64,000 nt of DNA from Meconema thalassinum (GCA_946902985.2 OX336395.1:12874708-12938707); one strand, 5' to 3'. Shown: positions 43,185 to 56,447, counted from the stretch's first letter. Program-made: numbers and translations. The notes: generated by a model not told the origin, from the letters alone.

Positions 43185-43285
43185 TGTCTGTCTGTGTGTG
43201 TGTATGTGTGTGTGTGAGACTGTGTGTGTGTGTGTGTATGTGTGTGTGTGAGTCTGTGTGTGTGTGTGTGTGTGTGAGTGTGTGT
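43185..43285 (+). repeat. GT-rich microsatellite in HINE-B1
   Basis: Long imperfect (TG)n with GTCTG and GAGTG interruptions. Open frames here encode only TH/VC runs and are not genes. The copy-2 tract (51100-51200) is slightly shorter. Confidence 0.9.
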
Positions 43286-43299
43286 ACTCTGAATGTCTG

Positions 43300-45430
43300 T
43301 CCCCCCTATCAATTCGAACACGGTGAATGCGAATTGAACGAAATTTGGTACAAAGGTAGCACTAGCAAAGGACACCTCAGTGTCATGTTTTATATCGCCG
43401 CCATCTTGACGGAAACGTAATGGCGGCCACACAAATGTTCAAAGCTTAAATCAAATTACGACTAACCTAATCATCCGATCTCTACCAAATTTTGCAACAT
43501 CATACCTTTGTGGGGGGAGCATCCTTTGACCAAACCAATAGGTCATCAGCCTAATAGTTTGCGGACGGCGGCCATCTTTGTGTGAAAATGGATTCCCCCT
43601 ATTAATTCGAACACGGTGCAACCGAATGGAACGAAATTTGGTACAGAGGTAGTACAAACAAAAGGCACCTCAGTGTCATGTTTTATATCGCCGCCATCTT
43701 GACGGAAACGTAATGGCGGCCACACAAATGTTCAAAGCTTAAATCATGTTACGACTAACCTAATCATCCGATCTCAACCAAATATTGCAACAACATACCT
43801 TTATGGGGGAGCATCCTTTGACCAAACTAACAGGTCATCAGCGTAATAGTTTGCGGATGGCGGCCATCTTTGTGTGAAAATCGATTCCCCCTATTAATTC
43901 GAACACGGTGCAACCGAATGGAACGAAATTTGGTACAGAGGTAGTACTAACAAAAGGCACCTCAGTGTCATGTTTTATATCACCGCCATCTTGACGGAAA
44001 CGTAATGGCGGCCACACAAATGTTCAAAGCTTAAATCAAATTTCGATTAACCTAATCATCCGATCTCTACCAAATTCTGCAACAACATACCCTTATAGAG
44101 GAAGCATCCTTTGACCAAATGAATAGGTCATTAGCCTAATAGTTTGCGGATGGCGGCCATCTTTGTGTGAAAATCAATTCCACCTATTAATTCAAACACG
44201 GTGAAACCGAATGGAACGAAATTTGGTACAGAGGTAACACTAGCAAAGGGCATCTCAGTGTCATGTTTTATATCGCCGCTATATTGACAGAAACGTAATG
44301 GCGGCCACACAAATGTTCAAAGCTTAAGTTGAATTACGACTAACGTAACCATCCGATCTCTTCCAAACTATGCAACAACATACCTTTATGGAGGGAGCAT
44401 CCTTTGACCAATCTAATAGGTAATTGGCCTAATAGTTTGCGGATGGCGGCCATCTTTATGTCAAAATTGATTCCCCCTATTAATTCGAACACGGTGGAAC
44501 CGAATGGAACGAAATTTGGTACAGAGGTAGCACTAGCAAAGGGCACCTCAGTGTCATGTTTTATATCGCCGCCATCTTGACTGAAACGTAATGGCGGCCA
44601 CACGAATGTTCAAAGCTTAAATCAAATTACGATTAACCTAATCATCCGATCTCTACCAAATTTTGCAACTACATACCTTTATGGAGGGAGCATCCTTTGA
44701 CCAATCTAATAGGTCATTCGCCTAATAGTTTGCGGATGGCGGCCATCTTTGTGTCAGAATCGATTCCCCCTATTAATTCAAACACGGTGAAACCGAATGG
44801 AACGAAATTTGGTACAGAGATAGCACTAACAAAGGGCATCTCAGTGTTATGATTAATATCGCCGCCATATTGACAGAAACGTAATGGCGGCCACACAAAT
44901 GTTTGAAGCTTAAATCAAATTACGATTAACCTAATCATCCGATCTCTACCAAATTTTGCAACTACATACCTTTATGGGGGGAGCATCCTTTGACCAATCT
45001 AATAGGTCATTCGCCTAATAGTTTGCGGATGGCGGCCATCTTTGTGTCAGAATCGATTCCCCCTATTAATTCGAACACGGTGGAACCGAATGAACGAAAT
45101 TTGGTACAGAGGTAGCACTAGCAAAGGGCACCTCAGTGTCATGTTTTATATCACCGCTATCGTCACGGAAACGTAATCGCGGCCACCCAAATGTTAAAAG
45201 CTAAAATGCAATTACGATCAACCTAATAATCTAGTCTCTACCAAATTTTGCAAAAATATATTTTTATGTGGGAAACATATTCTGACCAAACTGCAAGAAC
45301 ATCAGCCCAACAGTTTGCAGATGGTGGCCAAGTATGTGTGCAAATCGATTCCCCCTATCAATTCAAACACGGTGAAACCGAATTGAACGAAATTTGGTAC
45401 AGAGGTAGCACTAGCATAGGGCACCTCATA
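43300..45430 (+). repeat. ~292-bp tandem array in HINE-B1 (eight unit starts)
   Basis: CCCCTATYAATTCGAACACGG-type starts at about 43303, 43597, 43888, 44181, 44473, 44765, 45058 and 45350. Each unit includes GAACGAAATTTGGTACAGAGG, CGCCGCCATCTTGACGG, GTAATGGCGGCCACAC, CATCCGATCTCTACC and GCGGATGGCGGCCATCTTTG. The later units are more diverged. Confidence 0.92.
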
Positions 45431-45580
45431 TTCATGTTTAATATCCCTATAGCACGTTGTATTTCAACAAGCTACTACAACCAACATTCAATCATACTCC
45501 TTGGAAAGAACAAAGAGTTATAACAATACCCATGCATTTAGGAGAAAGTAGGCTATATGTTTTTTACTGAACATCTTGTT

Positions 45581-48265
45581 TAATGATTAGTATATATGCC
45601 AAGTATCAATCCCCAAATGAAACCACTCGTGAGATATTGTTATTCAATGAAATGTACGTTTACCCCCTTAACACCTATTTAGAACCTGAATATTCAAAAC
45701 TCTTACCTTAGTGGACGTTTTCGACATAAAACGAACATATCCCCAAAATTTCATGTTTCCAACTTCAATAATTTTGGCTGGGCGATGATGAGTGAGTGAG
45801 TCAGTCAGGACATTTTCTTTCATTTATATTTGATAATTTCACCCCTCCCCATGAACCCCTTAAATTGGATTTATGAAACAAACGGTCGAACACTTATTTA
45901 CTTGTATTTTAAGCTGTTTTATCCCGCCGAATTTCAAACTTCTCGCCTATGTCGTTTAAGAGACACGCTCCGTTAAGAATCCCTCAATCCCCAATTTTCA
46001 CCCCTTTCACCTCATAATATACACGACATCTATAAACCTTTAGATATATGTCTGATTATTTTTAATGATTAGTTTATATACCGAATATCATATCCCCAAA
46101 GAAACAACTCATGAGATATCGTTATTCAATAAAATGCACGTTTACCCCCTTAACATCTCTTTAAAACCCGAATAAAGAAAAATCATTCCTTAGTTGACGT
46201 TTTGACATACAGCGAACATATTCCCAAAATTTCATTTTTCCAACATTAATAGTTTTCGCTGGGCGTGATGAGTGAGTGAGTCAGACAGGACATTTTCTTT
46301 CAATTATTTTTACCAGAATTTCACCCCTCCCCATGGGCCCCTTAAATTTGATTGATGAAAAAACTCTTGAACACCTATTAACTTATTTTTTTAGCTGTCT
46401 TTTTCCCCTGAGTTTGATGAGTGAGTGATTTAGTCAGTCAGTTAGGACACTTTCTCTCCTCCCCCCCCCCCAGAATTTCACCCCACCCCATTGGCCCCTT
46501 AAATTAATTTATGAAAAAACGGTCGAACACCGATTTACTTAATTTTTTAGCTGATTTTTTTTCGCTGAGTTTCAAATTTCTCGCCTATGTCGTTTAAGAG
46601 ATAGGCCTACACGCTCCGTTAGGAATCCTTCAAACCCCAATTTTCACCCCTTTCACCTCATAATAATACACCACATCGAAAAACCCTTAGACACATGTCT
46701 GCTTATTTTTAATGATTAGTTTATATGCCGAGTATCACATCCACAAATGAAACCACTCGTGAGATATTGTTATTCAATGAAATGCAGGTTTAACCCCCTT
46801 AAGACCCCTTTAGAGCCTGAATATCAAAAAATCCTCCCTTAGTGTACGGGTTTGAGATACAACGAACATATCCCCAGAATGCCATGGTTCCAACTTCAAT
46901 ATTTTTTACTGGACGATCATGAGTGAATGAGTCAGGTAATTTTCTTTCATTTTTTCCTTCAGAATTTCATCCCTCCCGATGAACCCCTTCAATATGATTG
47001 ATCAAAAAAACTGTCGAACAGCTATTAACTTACTTTAAAGCAGTCCCCCCCCCCCCCCTGAGTTTGATGAGTGAGTCAGTCACTCACTCAGTTAGGACAC
47101 TTTATTTCCTGTTTCCCCGCACCCCCCCAGAATTTCACCCCTCCCCATGGGCCCCTTAAATTGGATTTATGAAAAAGCGGTCAAACACATATTTACTTAT
47201 TTTTTATGCTGATTTTTTCCGCTGAGTTTCAAACTCCTCGCCTATGTCGTTTAAGAGATACACGCTCCGTTAGGAATCTTTCAATTCTTACTTTTCACCC
47301 CTTTCACCTCATAATATACACCACATCGAAAACCCCTCAGAGACGTGTCTTCTTCCTTTTTAATGATGAGTTTATATGTCGTGTATCATATCCCCCAATG
47401 AAACAAATCGGGAGATATTGTTATTCAATGGAATGCAGGTTTAACCCCCTTAAGACCCCTTCAGAACCTGAATATCCGAAAATCCTCCCTTAGTAGACGG
47501 TTTTGACATACAATGAACATATCCCCAAACTGTCATGTTTCTAACTTCAATCATTTTGGCTGGGCGATGATGAGTGTGTGAGTGAGTGAGTCAGGACATT
47601 ATCTTTCAATTTTCTTTTTTCAGAATTTCACCCCTCCCCATGAACCCCTTCAATTAGATTTAATAAAAAAACTGTCGAACAGCTATTGACTTACTTTAAA
47701 GCAGTTTTTTCCCCCTGAGTTTGATGAGTGAGTGAGTCAGTCAATCAGTTAGGACACTTTCTTCCTGTCCCCCCCCCCCCCAGAATTTCACCCCTCCCCA
47801 TGGGCCCCTTAAATTGGATTTATGAATACACGGTCAAACACATATTTACGTATTTTGAATGCTGATTGTTTTCCGCTGAGTTTCAAACTCCTCACCTATG
47901 TCGTTTAAGAGATACACGCTCCGTCAGGAATCTTTCAATCCCCACTTTTCACCCCTTTCACCTCATAATATACACCACATCCAAAAACCCTCAGACTCGT
48001 GTCTTCTTATTTTTAATGATGAGTTTACGTGCCGAGTATCACATCCCCCAATGAAACCAATCGGGATATATTGAAATTCAATGAAATGCAGGTCAACCCC
48101 CTTAACACCCCTTTAGAACCTGAATATCCAAAAAGCCTATCTTAGGGGGCATTTGCGGCCCTTTGGGAAGCTGCATACCAAATTTCATTCCAATCCGTCG
48201 GTGGTTTCTGAGATTTCGTGATGAATGAATGAGTGAGTGGTATTTCACAAATATATATAGTAGAT
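45581..48265 (-). repeat. reversed, shortened satellite monomers in Helitron-B1
   Basis: About six reversed and mostly truncated monomers, recognised by ATGAGTGAGTGAGTCAGTCAGG (near 45785, 46266, 46430, 46917, 47066, 47568, 47725), CACCCCTCCCCATGGGCCCC and CACCTCATAATATACACC. They end at 48265 with the reversed monomer start, TATATATAGTAGATGATAG. Many lack the second half of the monomer. Confidence 0.85.
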
Positions 48266-48681
48266 GATAGTGTCAAGTCTTTGTTATGCTAAACTCGGTT
48301 GACAGTGCAGTGTGAGTAGTTGAGTAACTAACGGGATTTCAAGTAAAGATCCTCTTTTTCTATACCGGTAGTGCAGAGCAGAACTGTCATCCAGTCTGCC
48401 GTGTCTCGACTTTAGCTATGTTGCCATGGAAACTATCTGGCTTGCCATTCCTTCATGAGTATATTTTATGATTAGATTAGCCTGTGCTTGAGTGCAAAAG
48501 GGCCGAAGTCAGAAGAATGAGAAAGACTATCGAAAATTCCTGTAGCCAGCGGTTCCTTCTGGATCCTAAACTATATGTATGCAAATTTTGGTTGAGATTG
48601 GCGCAACGGTGTAGATTTGCATACGGAACAGACCCACATACCCACATACCCACATACAGACTTTCACTTTTATATATAAGA
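48266..48681 (-). other. 5' terminal region of Helitron-B copy 1
   Basis: Unique Helitron sequence between the reversed satellite and the 5' TC end. On the minus strand it reads CTGTTCCGTATGCAAATC and ACACCGTTGCGCCAATC, echoing the repeat unit of Helitron-A. No gene. Confidence 0.6.
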
Positions 48682-50059
48682 TATAAAGCTCAAATACCAC
48701 TCACTGACTGACTCACTCATTCATTCATCACGAAATCTCAGAAACCACCGAATGGATTCGAATGAAATTTGGTTTCCAACTTCCTCAAGGGCCGCAAACG
48801 CCCACCAAGAAAGGATTTTTGGATATTCAGGTTCTAAAGGGGTGTTCAGGGGGTAGACCTGCATTTCACTGAATAGCAATATCTCCAGATAGGTTTCATT
48901 GGGGGATGTGATACTCGGCATATAAACTCATCATTAAAAATAAGAAGACATGTGTCTGAGGGTTTTTCGATGTGATGTATATTATGAGGTGAAAGGGGTG
49001 AAAAGTGGGGGGTGAAGGATTCCTAACGGAGCGTGTATCACTTAAACGACTTGGCGAAGAGTTTGGAACTCAGCCGAAAAAAATCAGCATTAAAAATAAC
49101 TAAACAGGTGGTTTTTTTAATACTTTTATTATATTTTTCACGTCTTTTAGGGTCCGAAACCAACATGATATTTTGATGGTTTTTTTTCTCCCTTTCATTT
49201 TTGGTATCAGGTGATAGAATTATTTTCCACTAGGACCGATGCTCATCTACTATATAAAGCTTAAATACCACTCACTGACTGACTCACTCACTCATTCATT
49301 CATCACGAAATCTCAGAAACCACCGAATGGATTGGAATGACATTTGGTATCCAGCTTCCTCAAGGGCCGCACACGACCACTAAGAAAGGATTTTTGGATA
49401 TTCAGGTTCTAAAGGGGTGTTAAGGGGGTAGACCTGCGTTTCATTGAATAGCAATATCTCCCGATTGGTTTCATTGGGGGATGTGATTCTCGGCATATAA
49501 ACTCATCATTAAAAATAAGAGGGTTTTTCGATGTGGTGTATATTATGAGGTGAAAGGGGTGAAAAGTGGGGTTTGAAGGATTCCTAACAGAGCGTGTATC
49601 TCTTAAACGACATAGGCGAGGAGTTTGGAACTCAGCCGAAAAAAACAGCATAAAAAATAACTAAACAGGGGTTTGACCGTTTTTTCCTAAATCCAATTTA
49701 AGGGGCCCATGGGGAGGGGGGAAACGTAATATGTCTGAGTGTCAAATTATGCATGGCCTATGTTGTAGACAATAACACATTACATCTTTTTTGTCTCTTG
49801 CTATTTCATCATGCGACGAATTCTTACGGAGTTATTAATGATTTTGTACTTTTTGGCCGGAATTTTCAAAGTCCCAGGATTTACATAAAAATTGATTCGA
49901 ATGAAATTTCAAAAAATAGTTTTTTTTATACTTTTATTATATTTTTCACGTATTTTAGGGTCCGAAACCAACATGATATTTTGATGGTTTTTTTCTCCCA
50001 TGCATTTTTGGTTTCAGGGGATAGAATTATTTTCCACTAGGACCGATGCTTATCTACTA
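48682..50059 (+). repeat. satellite: short monomer, full monomer, and seven bases of the next
   Basis: 48682-49245 completes the monomer split by Helitron-B1 (short class, with the GATTCGAATG variant). 49246-50052 is a full monomer with the AATAAGAGGGTTTTTC deletion. tctacta at 50053-50059 is the left flank of Helitron-B2. Confidence 0.88.
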
Positions 50060-50569
50060 CTAGCTGAAGTACCCGTGCTTCGCTACGCGTCGTAAATAAA
50101 TTAAAATGTGAAGGTGACAGTTAAAACAGGGGATGGGCGAGATGCTGCGCAGAGGGAGATTAAGGATGGAACATTTTGTCCAACTACACCGCTCTGCCTC
50201 GACCGTGTTTTATAGCACACATTTAGGTTTTACTCGCTAACGGTTGGAGATACATTTCGGATAGAAAATGCAATTTTTAACCTCGTACATGCCATCAAAA
50301 GTTTGCTATTTCTTAGCGTTCTCTTTTTATTTGAAATGGAAATAAGAAAGTTTAAAACCAAAGGGTAGAGTGACGTCACTAAAATGGTCGCCATCTTTAA
50401 TTAGTGCAAAGTATTGAAATCAAAAGTAACCTGTATGTTAACCAGTTAAATCTGCTACTTCCATGTAAAATTCATGTAAATCGGACCAGTGTTACTTGCG
50501 TGATTGAGTAATACACAGACACACACCATCTCATTTTAGTCTCGCTTCGCTCGCGTCATAGTTGTGTCA

Positions 50570-51031
50570 TATTGTTATTCAATGAAATGCAGGTTTAACC
50601 CCATTAACACCCCTTTAGAACCTGAATATCCAAAAATCCCTCCTTAGTAGATGTTTTCGACACACGACAAACATATCCTCAAAATATCATTCTTCTAACA
50701 TTAATAGTTTTGGTTGGTCGAAGAGAGTGAACATCCAAAAATCCTTCCTTAGTGGACGTTTTTCTTCCAGAATTTCACCCCTCCCTATAGGCCCCTTAAA
50801 TTGGATTTATGAAAAGACGGTCGAACACCTATTTATTTTATTCATTTATTTATTTGTTTATTTATTTATTGATTTTATGCTGATTGATTTCCTCCGAATT
50901 TCAAACTCCTCGCCTATGTCGTTTAAGAGATACACGCTCCATTAAGAATCTTTCAACCCCCACTTTTCATCCCTTTCACCTCATAATATACACTATATCG
51001 AAAAACCATTAGACATGTGTCAGCTTATTTT
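50570..51031 (-). repeat. reversed satellite monomer part, left of HINE-B2
   Basis: Counterpart of 42650-43115, near-identical. Confidence 0.85.
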
Positions 51032-53200
51032 TTAGCCTACTTTCGATTTTTGCAAAAAATGAAAGTAGACTTATGAGATCAACTCAGGGCGAAAAAAGTG
51101 TGTCTGTCTGTGTGTGTGTATGTGTGTGTGTGAGACTGTGTTTGTGTGTGTGTATGTGTGTGTGTGTGAGTCTGTGTGTGTGTGTGTGAGTGTGTGTACT
51201 CTGAATGTCTGTCCCCCCCTATCAATTCGAACACGGTGAATGCGAATTGAACGAAATTTGGTACAAAGGTAGCACTAGCAAAGGACACCTCAGTGTCATG
51301 TTTTATATCGCCGCCATCTTGACGGAAACGTAATGGCGGCCACACAAATGTTCAAAGCTAAAATCAAATTACGACTAACCTAATCATCCGATCTCTACCA
51401 AATTTTGCAACAACATACCTTTGTGGGGGGAGCATCCTTTGACCAAACCAATAGGTCATCAGCCTAATAGTTTGCGGACGGCGGCCATCTTTGTGTGAAA
51501 ATGGATTCCCCCTATTAATTCGAACACGGTGCAACCGAATGGAACGAAATTTGGTACAGAGGTAGGACAAACAAAAGGCACCTCAGTGTCATGTTTTATA
51601 TCGCCGCCATCTTGACGGAAACGTAATGGCGGCCACACAAATGTTCAAAGCTTAAATCATGTTACGACTAACCTAATCATCCGATCTCAACCAAATATTG
51701 CAACAACATACCTTTATGGGGGGAGCATCCTTTGACCAAACTAACAGGTCATCAGCGTAATAGTTTGCGGATGGCGGCCATCTTTGTGTGAAAATCGATT
51801 CCCCCTATTAATTCGAACACGGTGCAACCGAATGGAACGAAATTTGGTACAGAGGTAGTACTAACAAAAGGCACCTCAGTGTCATGTTTTATATCACCGC
51901 CATCTTGACGGAAACGTAATGGCGGCCACACAAATGTTCAAAGCTTAAATCAAATTACGATTAACCTAATCATCCGATCTCTACCAAATTCTGCAACAAC
52001 ATACCCTTATAGAGGAAGCATCCTTTGACCAAATGAATAGGTCATTAGCCTAATAGTTTGCGGATGGCGGCCATCTTTGTGTGAAAATCAATTCCACCTA
52101 TTAATTCAAACACGGTGAAACCGAATGGAACGAAATTTGGTACAGAGGTAACACTAGCAAAGGGCATCTCAGTGTCATGTTTTATATCGCCGCCATATTG
52201 ACAGAAACGTAATGGCGGCCACACAAATGTTCAAAGCTTAAGTTGAATTACGACTAACGTAACCATCCGATCTCTTCCAAACTTTGCAACAACATACCTT
52301 TATGGAGGGAGCATCCTTTGACCAATCTAATAGGTTATTGGCCTAATAGTTTGCGGATGGCGGCCATCTTTATGTCAAAATTGATTCCCCCTATTAATTC
52401 GAACACGGTGGAACCGAATGGAACGAAATTTGGTACAGAGGTAGCACTAACAAAGGGCATCTCAGTGTTATGATTAATATCGCCGCCATATTGACAGAAA
52501 CGTAATGGCGGCCACACAAATGTTTGAAGCTTAAATCAAATTACGATTAACCTAATCATCCGATCTCTACCAAATTTTGCAACTACATACCTTTATGGGG
52601 GGAGCATCCTTTGACCAATCTAATAGGTCATTCGCCTAATAGTTTGCGGATGGCGGCCATCTTTGTGTCAGAATCGATTCCCCCTATTAATTCGAACACG
52701 GTGGAACCGAATGAACGAAATTTGGTACAGAGGTAGCACTAGCAAAGGGCACCTCAGTGTCATGTTTTATATCACCGCTATCGTCACGGAAACGTAATCG
52801 CGGCCACCCAAATGTTAAAAGCTAAAATGTAATTACGATCAACCTAATAATCTAGTCTCTACCAAATTTTGCAAAAATATATTTTTATGTGGGAAACATA
52901 TTCTGACCAAACTGCAAGAACATCAGCCCAATAGTTTGCAGATGGTGGCCAAGTATGTGTGCAAATCGATTCCCCCTATCAATTCAAACACGGTGAAACC
53001 GAATTGAACGAAATTTGGTACAGAGGTAGCACTAGCATAGGGCACCTCATATTCATGTTTAATATCCCTATAGCACGTTGTATTTCAACAAGCTACTACA
53101 ACCAACATTCAATCATACTCCTTGGAAAGGACAAAGAGTTATAACAATACCCATGCATTTAGGAGAAAGTAGGCTATATGTTCTTTACTGAACATCTTGT
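51032..53200 (+). mobile_element. HINE-B, copy 2, with one tandem unit fewer
   Basis: Same TTAGCC start, internal hairpin, GT tract, complement motif before the 3' hairpin, and CTTGT end as copy 1. Unit starts at about 51216, 51507, 51800, 52092, 52387, 52680 and 52972: seven rather than eight. The missing unit is one of the middle ones, so change was by unequal exchange within the array after duplication. Confidence 0.8.
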
Positions 53201-56031
53201 TTAATGATTAGTATATATGCCAAGTATCAATCCCCAAATGAAACCCCTCGTGAGATATTGTTATTCAATGAAATGCACGTTTACCCCCTTAACACCTATT
53301 TAGAACCTGAATATTCAAAACTCTTACCTTAGTGGACGTTTTCGACATAAAACGAACATATCCCCAAAATTTCATGTTTCCAACTTCAATAATTTTGGCT
53401 GGGCGATGATGAGTGAGTGAGTCAGTCAGGACATTTTCTTTCATTTATATTTGATAATTTCACCCCTCCCCATGAACCCCTTAAATTGGATTTATGAAAC
53501 AAACGGTCGAACACTTATTTACTTATTTAAAGCTGATTTCCCCCTGAGTTTGATGAGTGAGTAAGTGAGTCAATCAGTTAGGACAGTTTCTTTCCTGTTT
53601 TATCCCCCCAGAATTTCACCCCTCTCCAAGGGCCCCTTAAATTGGATTTATGGATAAACGGTCGAACACACATTTACTTGTATTTTAAGCTGTTTTATCC
53701 CACCGAATTTCAAACTTCTCGCCTATGTCGTTTAAGAGACACGCTCCGTTAAGAATCCCTCAATCCCCAATTTTCACCCCTTTCACCTCATAATATACAC
53801 GACATCGATAAACCTTTAGATATATGTCTGATTATTTTTAATGATTAGTTTATATACCGAATATCATATCCCCAAAGAAACAACTCATGAGATATCGTTA
53901 TTCAATAAAATGCACGTTTACCCCCTTAACATCTCTTTAAAACCCGAATAAAGAAAAATCATTCCTTAGTTGACGTTTTGACATACAGCGAACATATTCC
54001 CAAAATTTCATTTTTCCAACATTAATAGTTTTCGCTGGGCGTGATGAGTGAGTGAGTCAGACAGGACATTTTCTTTCAATTATTTTTACCAGAATTTCAC
54101 CCCTCCCCATGGGCCCCTTAAATTTGATTGATGAAAAAACTCTTGAACACCTATTAACTTATTTTTTTAGCTGTCTTTTTCCCCTGAGTTTGATGAGTGA
54201 GTGAGTTAGTCAGTCAGTTAGGACACTTTCTCTCCTTCCCCCCCCCCAGAATTTCACCCCACCCCATTGGCCCCTTAAATTAATTTATGAAAAAACGGTC
54301 GAACACCGATTTACTTAATTTTTTAGCTGATTTTTTTTCGCTGAGTTTCAAATTTCTCGCCTATGTCGTTTAAGAGATAGGCCTACACGCTCCGTTAGGA
54401 ATCCTTCAAACCCCAATTTTCACCCCTTTCACCTCATAATAATACACCACATCGAAAAACCCTTAGACACATGTCTGCTTATTTTTAATGATTAGTTTAT
54501 ATGCCGAGTATCACATCCACAAATGAAACCACTCGTGAGATATTGTTATTCAATGAAATGCAGGTTTAACCCCCTTAAGACCCCTTTAGAGCCTGAATAT
54601 CAAAAAATCCTCCCTTAGTGTACGGGTTTGAGATACAACGAACATATCCCGAGAATGCCATGGTTCCAACTTCAATATTTTTTACTGGGCGATCATGAGT
54701 GAATGAGTCAGGTAATTTACTTTCATTTTTTCCTTCAGAATTTCATCCCTCCCGATGAACCCCTTTAATATGATTGATCAAAAAAACTGTCGAACAGCTA
54801 TTAACTTACTTTAAAGCAGCCCCCCCCCCTGAGTTTGATGAGTGAGTCAGTCACTCACTCAATTAGGACACTTTATGTCCTGTTTCCCCCCCCCCAGAAT
54901 TTCACCCCTCCCCATGGTCCCCTTAAATTGGATTTATGAAAAAGCGGTCAAACACATATTTACTTATTTTTTATGCTGATTTTTTCCGCTGAGTTTCAAA
55001 CTCCTCGCCTATGTCGTTTAAGAGATACACGCTGCGTTAGGAATCTTTCAATTCTTACTTTTCACCCCTTTCACCTCATAATATACACCACATCGAAAAC
55101 CCCTCAGAGACGTGTCTTCTTCCTTTTTAATGATGAGTTTATATGTCGTGTATCATATCCCCCAATGAAACAAATCGGGAGATATTGTTATTCAATGGAA
55201 TGCAGGTTTAACCCCCTTAAGACCCCTTCAGAACCTGAATATCCGAAAATCCTCCCTTAGTAGACGGTTTTGACATACAATGAACATATCCCCAAACTGT
55301 CATGTTTCTAACTTCAATCATTGTGGCTGGGCGATGATGAGTGTGTGAGTGAGTGAGTCAGGACATTATCTTTCAATTTTCTTTTTTCAGAATTTCACCC
55401 CTCCCCATGAACCCCTTCAATTAGATTTAATAAAAAAACTGTCGAACAGCTATTGACTTACTTTAAAGCAGTTTTTTCCCCCTGAGTTTGCTGAGTGAGT
55501 GAGTCAGTCAATCAGTTAGGACACTTTCTTCCTGTCCCCCCCCCCCCAGAATTTCACCCCTCCCCATGGGCCCCTTAAATTGGATTTATGAATACACGGT
55601 CAAACACATATTTACGTATTTTGAATGCTGATTGTTTTCCGCTGAGTTTCAAACTCCTCACCTATGTCGTTTAAGAGATACACGCTCCGTCAGGAATCTT
55701 TCAATCCCCACTTTTCACCCCTTTCACCTCATAATATACACCACATCCAAAAACCCTCAGACTCGTGTCTTCTTATTTTTAATGATGAGTTTACGTGCCG
55801 AGTATCACATCCCCCAATGAAACCAATCGGGATATATTGAAATTCAATGAAATGCAGGTCAACCCCCTTAACACCCCTTTAGAACCTGAATATCCAAAAA
55901 TCCTATCTTAGGGGGCATTTGCGGCCCTTTGGGAAGCTGCATACCAAATTTCATTCCAATCCGTCGGTGGTTTCTGAGATTTCGTGATGAATGAATGAGT
56001 GAGTGGTATTTCACAAATATATATAGTAGAT
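53201..56031 (-). repeat. reversed, shortened satellite monomers in Helitron-B2
   Basis: Counterpart of 45581-48265, with one additional ~147-bp partial monomer at about 53530-53680. Confidence 0.85.
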
Positions 56032-56447
56032 GATAGTGTCAAGTCTTTGTTATGCTAAACTCGGTTGACAGTGCAGTGTGAGTAGTTGAGTAACTAACGG
56101 GATTTCAAGTAAAGATCCTCTTTTTCTATACCGGTAGTGCAGAGCAGAACTGTCATCCAGTCGGCCGTGTCTCGACTTTAGCTATGTTGCCATGGAAACT
56201 ATCTGGCTTGCAATTCCTTCATGAGTATATTTTATGATTAGATTAGCCTGTGCTTGAGTGCAAAAGGGCCGAAGTCAGAAGAATGAGAAAGACTATCGAA
56301 AATTCATGTAGCCAGCGGTTCCTTCTGGATCCTAAACTATATGTATGCAAAATTTGGTTGAGATTGGCGCATTGGTGTAGATTTGTATACGGAACAGACC
56401 CACATACCCACATACCCACATACAGACTTTCACTTTTATATATAAGA

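Larger units (their letters stand above)
43116..45580 (+). mobile_element. HINE-B, copy 1: Helentron-type element with ~292-bp tandem units
   Basis: The 5' end TTAGCCTACTTTC (43116-43128) pairs with GAAAGTAG a few bases later. The complement GAAAGTAGGCTA recurs at 45545-45556, followed by a hairpin ATGTT / AACAT (45558-45562; 45571-45575) and CTTGT. The empty site (cttatttttaatgattag) is seen at about 46703, so insertion was between T residues. After a (GT)n tract come about 7.3 tandem units of ~292 bp. Orientation and all end features match HINE-A at 14261, though the internal repeats differ. No coding. Confidence 0.8.
42143..48681 (-). mobile_element. Helitron-B, copy 1, with captured inverted satellite and a nested HINE
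   Basis: On the minus strand the 5' end is TC at 48681, reading TCTTATATATAAAAGTGAAAG then a TATGTGGG repeat. The 3' end at 42143 has hairpin ACCCGT / ACGGGT (42168-42173 pairing with 42154-42159), spacer ACTTCAG and ATAG (CTAG in copy 2). The flanks tctacta (left) and tataaagctc (right) join to the normal monomer start seen uninterrupted at 25426, proving a clean insertion between A and T. Inside: a Helitron-C-like segment (42300-42625), reversed satellite (42650-43115 and 45581-48265) and a HINE (43116-45580). No Rep-helicase coding is visible. Confidence 0.8.
50060..56447 (-). mobile_element. Helitron-B, copy 2
   Basis: Same ends as copy 1: minus-strand TC at 56447, GTACTTCAG then CTAG at 50060-50063. 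The flanks carry the same monomer variants, so this is a segmental duplicate of copy 1, not a new insertion. Two indels separate them: one ~292-bp HINE unit is missing here, and ~147 extra bases at about 53530-53680 are present here between GGTCGAACAC-type repeats. The 3' hairpin has one mismatch (ACGCGT for ACGGGT). Confidence 0.8.

Noticed and set aside
43163..43432. Open frames encoding TH- or VC-rich runs over the GT tract
   Set aside because: Translation of a microsatellite, not a protein.
43300..45430. Regularly spaced repeats considered as a CRISPR array
   Set aside because: Unit is ~292 bp with no short repeat and unique spacer pattern, in an insect transposon; it is a tandem array.
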